NCBI GenBank assembly: GCA_016710465.1
Contig: JADJVS010000015.1
Coordinates: 404,637-468,636 of the forward strand
Source: Sulfuritalea sp.
GTDB lineage: Bacteria > Pseudomonadota > Gammaproteobacteria > Burkholderiales > Rhodocyclaceae
Length of the DNA: 64,000 nt
Direction: 5' to 3'
Part shown: piece by piece, positions 18,974 to 27,180 of the stretch
How the letters are laid out: the number at the start of each line of letters is the position of its first letter
How positions within the stretch are numbered: position 1 is the first letter of the stretch
Notes under the pieces: model-generated
What the model was told of the DNA's origin: nothing
The model's database searches: none
Seen by the model: the letters and a program-made list of their open reading frames with translations, nothing else
Program-made: the position numbers and the translations under genes

Positions 18974-20176
18974 ATGGGCATCGCTGACTTCCTCGCCCTC
19001 GCCATCCGCGCCATCGTCGCCCAGCGCCTGCGCAGCTTCCTCACCCTGCTCGGCATTGCCGTCGGCATCGCGGCGGTGATTTTGCTGACCTCGATCGGCG
19101 AGGGCATCCATCGCTATGTGCTGGCCGAGTTCACCCAGTTCGGCACCAATGTCATCGGCGTGCATCCGGGCAAGACCAAGACCGGCGGCGGTGCCATGAC
19201 CGGCCTGCCGAGCAGCGCCCGTCCGCTGTCCCTCGATGACGCCGCGGCGCTGGGCCGGTTGCCCAACGTGGTGGCGATGACGCCCAGCACCTTCGGCAAT
19301 GCCGAAGTGCATGGCAACGGCCGGGTCAGGCGCGTTTCGGTTTACGGTGTCGGCCCCGGCATGCTCACGGTATTCAAGGGCAAGGTCCGGAGCGGCAGCT
19401 TCCTGCCCGAGGAGGAAGCCGGCAGCGCGCGCGCCCAGGTGGTGCTGGGGCCGAAGCTGAAGGACGAACTGTTCGGCGCCGAGAACGCCCTGGGAGCCAG
19501 GGTGCGCATCGGCGGGCTGCAGTTCCGCGTCATCGGCATCATGGAGACCAAGGGCCAGTTCCTCGGCATCGACCTCGACGACACCGCCTTCGTGCCGGCC
19601 GCGCGCGCCCTCGAATTGTTCAACCGCGAGGGCCTCAACGAGATCAACGTCGCCGTCGCCGAAGGCGTGCCCGCCGCGACCGTGGTCGAGGCCGCAAAGC
19701 GCATGATGAAGGAGCGCCACGGCCGCGAGGACGTCACCATCATCAGCCAGGAAGAGATGTTGACGACGCTGAACTCCATCCTCGACGTGCTGACCATGGC
19801 GGTCGGCGCCCTGGGCGGCATCTCGCTGCTGGTGGGCGGCGTCGGCATCGTCACCATTATGACCATCGCCGTCACCGAGCGCACCAACGAGATCGGCCTG
19901 ATGGTCGCGCTGGGCGCGCGCCGCCGCACCATCCTCGGGCTGTTCCTTGGCGAGGCCGTGGCGCTGGCGGCGATCGGCGGCGCCTTCGGCCTGGTGCTCG
20001 GCATCGGCCTGGCGCAACTCATCGGCCTGTTCCTGCCGGCGCTGCCGGTGCACACCCCCTTGTCCTTCGTCGCCCTGGCCGAGGTGCTCGCGGCGGCCAT
20101 CGGACTGATCGCCGGCGTGCTGCCGGCGCGCCGCGCGGCGCTGCTCGATCCGGTCGAGGCGCTGCGCACGGAATAG
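18974..20176 (+). CDS. FtsX/MacB-type ABC permease 2
   Basis: A 400-residue permease of the same family as the preceding one, with an N-terminal helix (LTLLGIAVGIAAVILLTSIG), a periplasmic domain and a three-helix FtsX domain (TNEIGLMVALGARRRTILG). It has no ATPase of its own nearby, so it probably pairs with the 16733 ATPase, perhaps as a heterodimer with permease 1. The ATG at 18974 is chosen because longer readings begin inside the inverted repeat. Confidence 0.88.
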   Translation: MGIADFLALAIRAIVAQRLRSFLTLLGIAVGIAAVILLTSIGEGIHRYVLAEFTQFGTNVIGVHPGKTKTGGGAMTGLPSSARPLSLDDAAALGRLPNVVAMTPSTFGNAEVHGNGRVRRVSVYGVGPGMLTVFKGKVRSGSFLPEEEAGSARAQVVLGPKLKDELFGAENALGARVRIGGLQFRVIGIMETKGQFLGIDLDDTAFVPAARALELFNREGLNEINVAVAEGVPAATVVEAAKRMMKERHGREDVTIISQEEMLTTLNSILDVLTMAVGALGGISLLVGGVGIVTIMTIAVTERTNEIGLMVALGARRRTILGLFLGEAVALAAIGGAFGLVLGIGLAQLIGLFLPALPVHTPLSFVALAEVLAAAIGLIAGVLPARRAALLDPVEALRTE

Positions 20177-20181
20177 CCCAA

Positions 20182-20206
20182 GAGTCGGCGCTGGCGACAC
20201 GGCAAT
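20182..20206 (+). repeat. Dispersed GAGTCGGCGC repeat
   Basis: GAGTCGGCGCTGGCGACACG followed by GCAAT, downstream of permease 2. It is almost identical to the copy at 34458. Confidence 0.6.
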
Positions 20207-20258
20207 CCGCTGTTACGATTGCTCACAATCGTCCCCTTCAGCCGCTCGCTTCAGCCGC

Positions 20259-20264
20259 GATAAT
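20259..20264 (+). promoter_or_regulatory. -10-like box before the flavin oxidoreductase gene
   Basis: GATAAT is separated from the ATG at 20272 by seven bases (CCAGCCC), the spacing expected for a leaderless mRNA. No Shine-Dalgarno sequence is visible. Confidence 0.5.
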
Positions 20265-20271
20265 CCAGCCC

Positions 20272-21270
20272 ATGAAGACCCTCAAGGACCTCAAGCTCTC
20301 CATGCTCGACCTCGTCGCCGTGCGCGAGGGCGGCGGTGTCGCCGATGCCCTGGCGATCTCGCTGCGCACGGCGCGCCACGCCGAGCAGCTCGGCTTCGCC
20401 CGCTACTGGCTGGCCGAGCACCACAACATGCCTGGCATCGCCAGCTCGGCGACGGCGGTGCTGGTCGGCTACATCGCCGGCGGTACCTCGCGCATCCGCG
20501 TTGGCTCGGGCGGGGTGATGCTGCCCAACCATGCACCGCTGGTGGTGGCCGAGGCCTTCGGCACCCTGGCCGAGCTCTATCCCGGGCGCATCGACCTCGG
20601 CCTTGGCCGGGCGCCGGGTACCGACCGCCTGACCATGCGCGCCTTGCGCCGCGACCGGGTCGAGACCGAGGATGATTTCCCCCGCGAGGTGGCGGAGCTG
20701 CAGCGCCTGCTCGGCGATCCGCAGCCGGACCAGCAGGTGATCGCCATGCCGGGCGCCGGTACCCGGGTGCCGATCTGGCTGCTCGGCTCCAGCCTGTTTT
20801 CGGCGCAACTGGCGGCCGAGCGCGGCCTGCCCTATGCTTTCGCCTCGCATTTCGCGCCGCGCCTGCTGCACCAGGCCATCGACCTCTATCGCAGCCGCTT
20901 CCGGCCGTCCGAAGTTCTCGCCCAGCCCTACGTCATGATCGGCGTGCCGCTGGTCGCCGCACCCGCCGACGAGGAAGCCGAGTTCCTCGCCAGCAGCGTG
21001 TTCCAGCGCGTGCTCGGCATACTCCATGGCGACCGCCGCTGCCTGCCGCCGCCGGTAGCCGATTTCATGGCCGGCCTGCATCCGCGGGAGCGTGCCGGGA
21101 TTGCGGATTTCCTCGGCGCCGCGGTGATCGGTGGCCCGGAGACGGTGCGCGACGGATTCGATGCACTGCTGCAGGCCACGCAGGCTGACGAGTTCATCCT
21201 GGTCTGCGATATTTTCGATCCCGACCTGCGCCTGCGTTCGCTGGACATCGCCGCCGCCGCCGTCGCCTGA
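20272..21270 (+). CDS. Luciferase-like (LLM class) flavin-dependent oxidoreductase
   Basis: A 332-residue TIM-barrel protein of the bacterial luciferase-like class: LSMLDLVAVREGGG at the N-terminus, RYWLAEHHNMPGIASSA, and RIRVGSGGVMLPNHAPLVVAE and DLGLGRAPGTD later. Such enzymes use reduced flavin to oxygenate or reduce small substrates; the substrate is unknown. It abuts the M48 peptidase gene by two bases, a pairing with no obvious logic. Confidence 0.9.
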   Translation: MKTLKDLKLSMLDLVAVREGGGVADALAISLRTARHAEQLGFARYWLAEHHNMPGIASSATAVLVGYIAGGTSRIRVGSGGVMLPNHAPLVVAEAFGTLAELYPGRIDLGLGRAPGTDRLTMRALRRDRVETEDDFPREVAELQRLLGDPQPDQQVIAMPGAGTRVPIWLLGSSLFSAQLAAERGLPYAFASHFAPRLLHQAIDLYRSRFRPSEVLAQPYVMIGVPLVAAPADEEAEFLASSVFQRVLGILHGDRRCLPPPVADFMAGLHPRERAGIADFLGAAVIGGPETVRDGFDALLQATQADEFILVCDIFDPDLRLRSLDIAAAAVA

Positions 21271-21272
21271 AA

Positions 21273-22808
21273 ATGACCATCAACCGCGCCCGCCCTCTGT
21301 TGCTGGTCCTGCTGGCCTTCCTCGGGGCCTGCGCCACCAATCCGGTGACCCGGAAGTCGGAGCTCAGCTTCGTCTCCGAAGCCCAGGAAATCCGCATCGG
21401 CAACCAGCAGTACCTGCAAAGCCAGCAGTCCTCGGGCGGCAAGTACCTGCTCGATCCGGCGCTGGCGGCCTATGTTGCCGAGGTCGGCGGCAAGCTGGTC
21501 AAGGTCAGCGACCGGCCGAACCTGCCCTTCGAATTCGTCGTCATCAACGACTCGGTGCCCAATGCCTGGGCTCTGCCCGGTGGCAAGCTGGCGATCAATC
21601 GCGGCCTGCTCACCGAACTGAAAAGCGAGGCCGAACTGGCGGCGGTGCTGGGACACGAGATCGTGCACGCCGCCGCGCGCCATGGTGCGCGTTCGGTGGA
21701 GCAGGGCACGCTGCTGTCGGCCGGCGCGGCAATCATTTCCGTGCTCGGCGCCGACAGCCGGCATGCCGGCCTGATCGACTTTGCCGCCCAGGGCGGGGCG
21801 GCTCTGATCGGCCTGCGTTATGGACGCGAGCATGAGCTGGAGGCCGACCACTACGGTATCGACTACATGCTGCGTGCCGGCTACGACCCCAAGGCAGCCG
21901 TGGAACTGCAGGAGACCTTCGTCCGTCTGTCCGGCGACAAGGCATCGAACTGGCTTTCCGGTCTGTTCGCCACGCATCCGCCCTCGCAGGAACGCGTCGA
22001 TGCCAATCGCAACAGGGCCGCCGGCCTGCCCGCCGGGCTGTTTCGCGGCGAGGAGGTTTACCGGCAGAAGATCGCCGGCCTGATGAAGGCGAAACCGGCC
22101 TACGCCGCCCACGACGAGGGCCGCAAGCTGCTGGCGAAAGAGCCGGAAAAGGCCTTGGCCAAGGCCGACGAGGCGCTCCGGGCCGAGCCGCGCGAGGCGC
22201 TGTTCCATGGCCTGCGCGGCGACGCGCTGAAGCGCCTGGGCCGCGTCGCCGAGGCCGAGCGCGAATACGACGAGGCGATCAAGCGCAACGGCGAGTATTT
22301 CGCCCACTACCTCAACCGCGGTCAGGCTCGCCAGCAACTGGGCAACAAGGCCGGCGCGCAAAGCGACCTGGAACAGGCCAACCGGCTGCTGCCGACCGCC
22401 GCCGCGCATTTCGCCCTGGGCAACCTGGCACAGGGGGCGAGCAACCCGGCCAGGGCCATCGAGCACTACCGGCTGGCGGCCGGGTCGGATTCGGAGGTCG
22501 GTCGGCGCGCCGGATCGGCCCTGGTGCGCCTTGATCTGCCGCGCAACCCGGCGGCCTACGTGCTGGTCGAGCCGGTGGCGGACAAGGCCGGCAATCTGGC
22601 ATTGCGGATCACCAACCGCGCGCCGGCGGCATTGCACAAGCTGCGGGTGGCGGCAGTGGCGCCGGGCTTCGCCCGCGAATACGCGCCGCCGGGCACGCTG
22701 AAACCGGGCCAGTCGGTGCTGGTGGCGACCGGAGTGAGGTTGAGCGAACTGGGGAACACCGCAAGCCGTTTGCGCGGAGAACTGCGCGGCGCCGAGGTGG
22801 CGGAGTAG
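21273..22808 (+). CDS. M48 metalloprotease with TPR repeats, lipoprotein (BepA-like)
   Basis: A 511-residue protein with a lipoprotein signal (lipobox FLGAC, Cys at about 21), the zinc motif HEIVH with a downstream EADHYG glutamate, and several TPR helices from about residue 270. The layout is that of BepA/YfgC, which edits outer-membrane protein assembly in the periplasm. The C-terminal extension (about 420-511) is beta-rich and not typical of E. coli BepA. Confidence 0.88.
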   Translation: MTINRARPLLLVLLAFLGACATNPVTRKSELSFVSEAQEIRIGNQQYLQSQQSSGGKYLLDPALAAYVAEVGGKLVKVSDRPNLPFEFVVINDSVPNAWALPGGKLAINRGLLTELKSEAELAAVLGHEIVHAAARHGARSVEQGTLLSAGAAIISVLGADSRHAGLIDFAAQGGAALIGLRYGREHELEADHYGIDYMLRAGYDPKAAVELQETFVRLSGDKASNWLSGLFATHPPSQERVDANRNRAAGLPAGLFRGEEVYRQKIAGLMKAKPAYAAHDEGRKLLAKEPEKALAKADEALRAEPREALFHGLRGDALKRLGRVAEAEREYDEAIKRNGEYFAHYLNRGQARQQLGNKAGAQSDLEQANRLLPTAAAHFALGNLAQGASNPARAIEHYRLAAGSDSEVGRRAGSALVRLDLPRNPAAYVLVEPVADKAGNLALRITNRAPAALHKLRVAAVAPGFAREYAPPGTLKPGQSVLVATGVRLSELGNTASRLRGELRGAEVAE

Positions 22809-22816
22809 GTCGGGCC

Positions 22817-24103
22817 TTAGACGATCGCGGCCATGGGCTGCACAGTCACCGTGTCGCCAGCGCCGACTTTGCCGCGCTCGTGCTCGAGCACGATGAAGCA
22901 GTCGGCATCGGCCATCGAGCGCAGCACGCCCGAACCTTGCGCGCCAGTGGGACGCACGGTCCAGGCGCCGGACTCGTCGCGGCCGAGGATGCCGCGCTGG
23001 TACTCGGTGCGGCCGGGGCTTTTCTTCATCGGCTCCAGGCAGCGCGCCTCGAAGCCTGGCACCACGGGCAGCGGGGCCAGGCCGGCGAGCTTGAGCAGGG
23101 CCGGGCGCACGAATTGGTAGAAGGTGACCATCACCGCCACCGGGTTGCCGGGCAGGCCGAACAGCCAGGCACCGGAACGGTCGGGGCCGTCCGGGGCAAT
23201 GCGGCCGAAGGCCATCGGCCGGCCGGGTTTCATGGCGATCTTCCAAAAGGCGACTTCACCCAACTGCGCCATCATCTGCTTGATGAAATCGGCCTCGCCG
23301 ACCGAGACGCCGCCGCTGGTGATGATGACGTCGGCACAGGCGGCGGCGTCGCGGAAGGCGGCTTCCAGCGCCGCCGGGTCGTCCCTGACCACGCCCATGT
23401 CGATCACCTCGCAACCCAGGCGCGTGAGCATGCCCCACAGCGTGTAGCGGTTGCTGTCATACACCGCGCCTTCGGTCAGCGCCTGGCCGATGCTGCACAG
23501 CTCGTCGCCGGTGGAGAACAGCGCCACGCGCAGGCGGCGGCGCACCGAAACCTCGGCCACGCCGAGCGAAGCGATGATGCCGATCTCGGCGGGGCGCAGC
23601 TTGCGTCCGGCGGGAATGGCGGGTTTGCCGGCCTGCAGGTCTTCGCCGGCACGGCGCGTGTTCTGCCCGCGCTGCTGGCCGGCAGGAATGATCACGGCAT
23701 CGCCCTCGACGCGGGTGACCTCCTGGATGACGACGGTATCGACGCCCTCGGGCAGCACGGCGCCGGTCATGATCCTCACCGTCTCGCCGGCGCCGACTCT
23801 GCCGTCGAAGGCGCGCCCGGCAAAGGCCGTGCCGATGTTCTTCAGGCGGGATTCACCGCCGGTGGCAAGGTCGGCGAAGCGCAGCGCCCATCCGTCCATG
23901 GCCGAGTTGTCGTGGCTGGGCACGTCGATCGGCGAAATCACGTCCGCCGCCAGCACGCGGTCCAGCGCCTGGCGGATGAAGACGCGCTCGATGCCGGTGA
24001 CCGGCGGCAGCAGGCCGAGGATCAGCTCGCGGGCGCGTTCGACGTGCAGCGAGTTGGGATCGTAGTTGTCGGCGCAGGAAAGGGCTTGCAGAATCGAGGA
24101 CAT
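22817..24103 (-). CDS. moeA: Molybdopterin molybdenumtransferase MoeA
   Basis: A 428-residue enzyme that inserts molybdate (or tungstate) into adenylylated molybdopterin. Motifs are PSHDNSAMDGWA, GAVLPEGVDTVVIQE, TSGGVSVGEADF and GLPGNPVAVM. It is downstream of moaA on the minus strand, probably co-transcribed. The leader just before the ATG is pyrimidine-only on the mRNA and has no Shine-Dalgarno sequence. AOR-type tungsten enzymes also depend on MoeA homologues, which may link it to the operon at 45 kb. Confidence 0.95.
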   Translation of the reverse strand: MSSILQALSCADNYDPNSLHVERARELILGLLPPVTGIERVFIRQALDRVLAADVISPIDVPSHDNSAMDGWALRFADLATGGESRLKNIGTAFAGRAFDGRVGAGETVRIMTGAVLPEGVDTVVIQEVTRVEGDAVIIPAGQQRGQNTRRAGEDLQAGKPAIPAGRKLRPAEIGIIASLGVAEVSVRRRLRVALFSTGDELCSIGQALTEGAVYDSNRYTLWGMLTRLGCEVIDMGVVRDDPAALEAAFRDAAACADVIITSGGVSVGEADFIKQMMAQLGEVAFWKIAMKPGRPMAFGRIAPDGPDRSGAWLFGLPGNPVAVMVTFYQFVRPALLKLAGLAPLPVVPGFEARCLEPMKKSPGRTEYQRGILGRDESGAWTVRPTGAQGSGVLRSMADADCFIVLEHERGKVGAGDTVTVQPMAAIV

Positions 24104-24108
24104 CTTGC

Positions 24109-24148
24109 GGGAAGGGGGGAAGGGAGAAGGGGGAAGGGGGAAGGGGGG
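24109..24148 (+). repeat. G-tract array between moaA and moeA
   Basis: Forty bases contain six runs of three to six G separated by one to four bases, mostly AA (GGGAAGGGGGGAAGGG and on). On the plus strand it fits a G-quadruplex pattern. Because the genes run on the minus strand, the mRNA carries the C-rich copy directly before the moeA start. Confidence 0.8.
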
Positions 24149-24149
24149 C

Positions 24150-25229
24150 TCAGCCGCCGATGTAGGACATTTCGATTTTCTTGGCCGCCGGCAGGGCGGT
24201 TGCCGCCGTGCGGATCTCGGAATAGCGGTCGTCGCGGCCGCGCCAGATGGCGGCGATCTCGCGGCGCAGGGCCTCGCCGCCGCCGCCGCGGCGCAGCAGC
24301 GCGCGCAGGTCGTGGCCGCTCTGGGCGAAGAGGCAGGTGTAGAGCAGGCCTTCGGTCGACAGCCGGATGCGCGTGCAGGTGGCGCAGAAGGCCTGGGTCA
24401 CCGAGGAGATGACGCCGATCTCGCCGCCGCCGTCGACATAGCGCCAGCGCTCGGCGACCTCGCCGCTGTAATTGGGGTCGATCGGCTCCAGCGGGAACTC
24501 GTCGTGGATGCGGGCGATGACCTCGGCCGAAGGCAGCACCTCGTCCATGCGCCAGCCGTTCGAGGAGCCGACGTCCATGTATTCGATGAAGCGCAGGATG
24601 TGGCCGCTGTGACGGAAGTGGCGCGCCAGCGGCAGCACCTGGTCGTCGTTGGCGCCGCGCTTGACCACGCAGTTCACCTTGATCGGCGCGAGGCCGGCGG
24701 CGGCCGCGGCGGCGATGCCATCGAGCACGTCGCCGACGGCGTAATCGACGTCGTTCATGCGCTTGAAGGCGGCGTCGTCTATGCCGTCGAGGCTGACGGT
24801 GACGCGGTGCAGGCCGGCATCCTTCAGCGTGCGCGCCTTCTTCGCCAGCAGGGAGCCGTTGGTGGTCAGGGTGATTTCGACCGGCAGCTTTGCCAGTTGC
24901 TCGATCAGGTTCTCGATATGGCGGCGCAAGAGGGGCTCGCCGCCGGTGATGCGGATCTTCTCGACGCCGAGATCGACGAAGACGCGGGCGACGCGCTCGA
25001 TCTCCTCGAAGGAAAGCAGTTGCTGGCGCGAGAGGAAGACATGGTCATCGCCGAAGACTTCCTTGGGCATGCAATACACGCAGCGGAAGTTGCAGCGGTC
25101 GGTGACCGAGATGCGCAGGTCGCGCACGCGGCGCCGGCGCAGGTCGAAGAGCTCGCCCTGCGGCGGCGCGGCGAGGTCGCGCGCCGGCGGCAGACTGGCG
25201 CGGACGATGGGAATGATGCGGTCGGTCAT
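24150..25229 (-). CDS. moaA: GTP 3',8-cyclase MoaA
   Basis: A 359-residue radical-SAM enzyme that starts molybdopterin synthesis by converting GTP to 3',8-cyclo-GTP. The SAM cluster motif is CNFRCVYC (C46, C50, C53), the second cluster is FCATCTRIRL with a later cysteine in LLYTCLF, and the C-terminus ends in the functionally required GG (SYIGG). The ATG at 25229 gives MTDRIIPIV; a longer frame upstream has no support. Confidence 0.96.
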   Translation of the reverse strand: MTDRIIPIVRASLPPARDLAAPPQGELFDLRRRRVRDLRISVTDRCNFRCVYCMPKEVFGDDHVFLSRQQLLSFEEIERVARVFVDLGVEKIRITGGEPLLRRHIENLIEQLAKLPVEITLTTNGSLLAKKARTLKDAGLHRVTVSLDGIDDAAFKRMNDVDYAVGDVLDGIAAAAAAGLAPIKVNCVVKRGANDDQVLPLARHFRHSGHILRFIEYMDVGSSNGWRMDEVLPSAEVIARIHDEFPLEPIDPNYSGEVAERWRYVDGGGEIGVISSVTQAFCATCTRIRLSTEGLLYTCLFAQSGHDLRALLRRGGGGEALRREIAAIWRGRDDRYSEIRTAATALPAAKKIEMSYIGG

Positions 25230-25396
25230 GGGAGGCGAACTATAAGCCGCGCGGGACGGGCAGACAACTCCCGCCAAGACACTCCCGCCAATGCGGAATT
25301 GACCGCCCCGCGCACGCAAGGGATACTGCCTGGACGGGGCGGCGTGACGGCAATTGCGCAGCGGCATGTCGCCCCGGCAAACGAAAGGAGAACGCC

Positions 25397-25786
25397 ATGC
25401 TTCGCTGGATGCTCATTGCGTTGACGGCCTTGGCTGTTGGGGGCTGTGATTCCGCCGATCCCGTCGATGGCAAGACCGAGGCCCTCAAGGCTGCCGTGGC
25501 GCAGGCCCACCGGCTGTTCGAAAGAACCCAGACCGATGCGATGGCCAATGTCTCGTTTTACGGCGTGCACCAGACGGGCGGCAGCGGCATTCACTATCTC
25601 CTCGCCAGCCTGCCCGAGCGGGGCGCGATCGAATGCTATGCGGAAGGCAAACCCTCCGCACCCTGGTGCGTGGTGGTGCGCGGTGGTCCCGGCAAGCTGG
25701 AAATCACCATCGACGGCTACGGCGCCCAGCTTGATCGCCCGCTCGTGACGCAGGTGGCCAGACTGGGCGAATACCGGCGCTTCTGA
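25397..25786 (+). CDS. Small lipoprotein of unknown function
   Basis: A 129-residue predicted lipoprotein: signal MLRWMLIALTALAVGGC with the lipid-acceptor cysteine at 17, then a helix and a beta-rich domain with two cysteines (IECYAEG, PWCVVVRGG) that could form a disulfide. A strong ribosome-binding site (AAAGGAG) precedes the ATG. I recognise no family. Confidence 0.7.
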   Translation: MLRWMLIALTALAVGGCDSADPVDGKTEALKAAVAQAHRLFERTQTDAMANVSFYGVHQTGGSGIHYLLASLPERGAIECYAEGKPSAPWCVVVRGGPGKLEITIDGYGAQLDRPLVTQVARLGEYRRF

Positions 25787-25794
25787 GCCGGGCC

Positions 25795-25820
25795 GCCGTC
25801 CCGCCAGCGCCGACTCTTGC
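25795..25820 (-). repeat. Dispersed GAGTCGGCGC repeat
   Basis: On the minus strand it reads AAGAGTCGGCGCTGGCGGGA then CGGC, matching the 49565 copy. It lies between the lipoprotein and DUF1800 genes. Confidence 0.55.
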
Positions 25821-25847
25821 CGTCGCGGCGCCCGCCGAAACATCGAC

Positions 25848-25884
25848 TTACACATCGGCTGGGGCGTTCAACAAAGCGCTTACA
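25848..25884 (+). promoter_or_regulatory. Paired TTACA boxes upstream of the DUF1800 gene
   Basis: Two CTTACA boxes at 25848 and 25880 are 32 bases apart, about 40-75 bases before the start. The same arrangement (31 bases apart) precedes the LTXXQ gene at 49846. They may be binding sites for one response regulator. Confidence 0.35.
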
Positions 25885-25925
25885 AGCGTCGGCCACCATG
25901 CGGCATCCCCTCGCGGAAGCCGTTC

Positions 25926-27170
25926 ATGAAACTGTCCTTGCGCCTCCTTGCTTGCCTTTTCGCCAGCGCATCGCTTGCCGCTTCGGCCGCACCGCTGGGA
26001 CGGGATGACGCGCAGCACTTGCTGAACCGGGCCGGATTCGGCGCCCGTGCGGCGGATGTGGCGGACTATTCCGGCCTCAGCCGCGATGCGGCCGTGGCGC
26101 GCTTGCTCGGCGAAACACCGCGTGAAGCGGCGTCCCCGATTCCGGCAGAACTCGCCGACTATGTTTCTCCGGGACGGATTCGCCAGCTTTCCGACGAGGA
26201 ACGTCGCGAGTTGCAGCGCAGGACCGGCATCGCCTTGCGCCGCTGGTGGGTCGATACCCTGTTCGCCGCGCAAAGCCCGGCCGAGCAGTTGCGCGAGCGC
26301 ATGACGCTGTTCTGGCACAACCATTTCGTCTCCAGCGTGCAGAAGGTGAAAAGCGCCAGGCTGATGCTGGAGCAGAACCGCCTGCTGCGCCGTCATGCGC
26401 TGGGGCGCTTCGACGAACTGCTGCATGCGGTGGCCAAAAATCCGGCGATGGTGGTCTATCTCGACGCGGCGACCAGCCGGCGCGGCAGCCCGAACGAGAA
26501 CTTCGCGCGCGAGGTGATGGAGCTGTTCACCCTCGGCGAAGGCAACTACGGCGAGCAGGACATCAAGGAGGCGGCGCGCGCCTTCACCGGCTGGAGCATC
26601 GATCCGGCGACCGGCGAGTTCCGTTGGCGGCCCATCGCCCACGACGATGGATTCAAGACCGTGCTCGGCGTCAGCGGCAATCTCGATGGCGACGCGGTGC
26701 TCGACATCCTGCTGGCGCAGCCGCAGACCGCGGAATTGCTGACGCGCAAGCTGTGGCGCGAATTCGTCTCGCCGACACCCGACGAGCGCGAGGTGAAGCG
26801 CATCGCCGGCCGCCTGCGGGCTTTCGGCTACGACATGCGCGTGGCCTTGCGCGAGCTGCTGCTTGGTTCCGCTTTCTGGGCCGAGGCCAACCGCCAGTCC
26901 CTGGTCAAGTCGCCGGTGGATTTCGTGGTCGGCAGCTTCAATACGCTGGGCATGGAGCCGCCCGATACCGCCGCCCTGGCCGGCCTGCTGCGCCAGTTGG
27001 GGCAGGACCTGTTCGCGCCGCCCAATGTCAGGGGCTGGCCCGGCGGCGAGGCCTGGATCAACAGCAGCACCCTGCTCGCGCGCAAGCAGATGGCCGAGCG
27101 CCTGTTGCGCCGCGAGGGCCGCGAGGACCTGCGCCAGGCCATGCTCGACCCGGCCTACCAGCTCAAGTGA
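25926..27170 (+). CDS. DUF1800 family secreted protein
   Basis: A 414-residue protein with a Sec signal peptide (cleavage near ASAAPLG) and the DUF1800 pattern: DAQHLLNRAGFGA near the N-terminus, MTLFWHNHFVSS with conserved histidines, and ENFAREVMELFTLGEGNY. DUF1800 genes are almost always paired with DUF1501, as here; function unknown, presumably a periplasmic complex. The gene starts ten bases before its partner after the stop. Confidence 0.9.
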   Translation: MKLSLRLLACLFASASLAASAAPLGRDDAQHLLNRAGFGARAADVADYSGLSRDAAVARLLGETPREAASPIPAELADYVSPGRIRQLSDEERRELQRRTGIALRRWWVDTLFAAQSPAEQLRERMTLFWHNHFVSSVQKVKSARLMLEQNRLLRRHALGRFDELLHAVAKNPAMVVYLDAATSRRGSPNENFAREVMELFTLGEGNYGEQDIKEAARAFTGWSIDPATGEFRWRPIAHDDGFKTVLGVSGNLDGDAVLDILLAQPQTAELLTRKLWREFVSPTPDEREVKRIAGRLRAFGYDMRVALRELLLGSAFWAEANRQSLVKSPVDFVVGSFNTLGMEPPDTAALAGLLRQLGQDLFAPPNVRGWPGGEAWINSSTLLARKQMAERLLRREGREDLRQAMLDPAYQLK

Positions 27171-27180
27171 GGATGACCGC

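Noticed and set aside
20928..23246. 772-residue minus-strand frame across the flavin enzyme and M48 genes
   Set aside because: No family features; it is antisense to two clear genes.
24109..24148. CRISPR or tandem-repeat gene
   Set aside because: The G-run array has no spacers and no coding frame; it is simple sequence.
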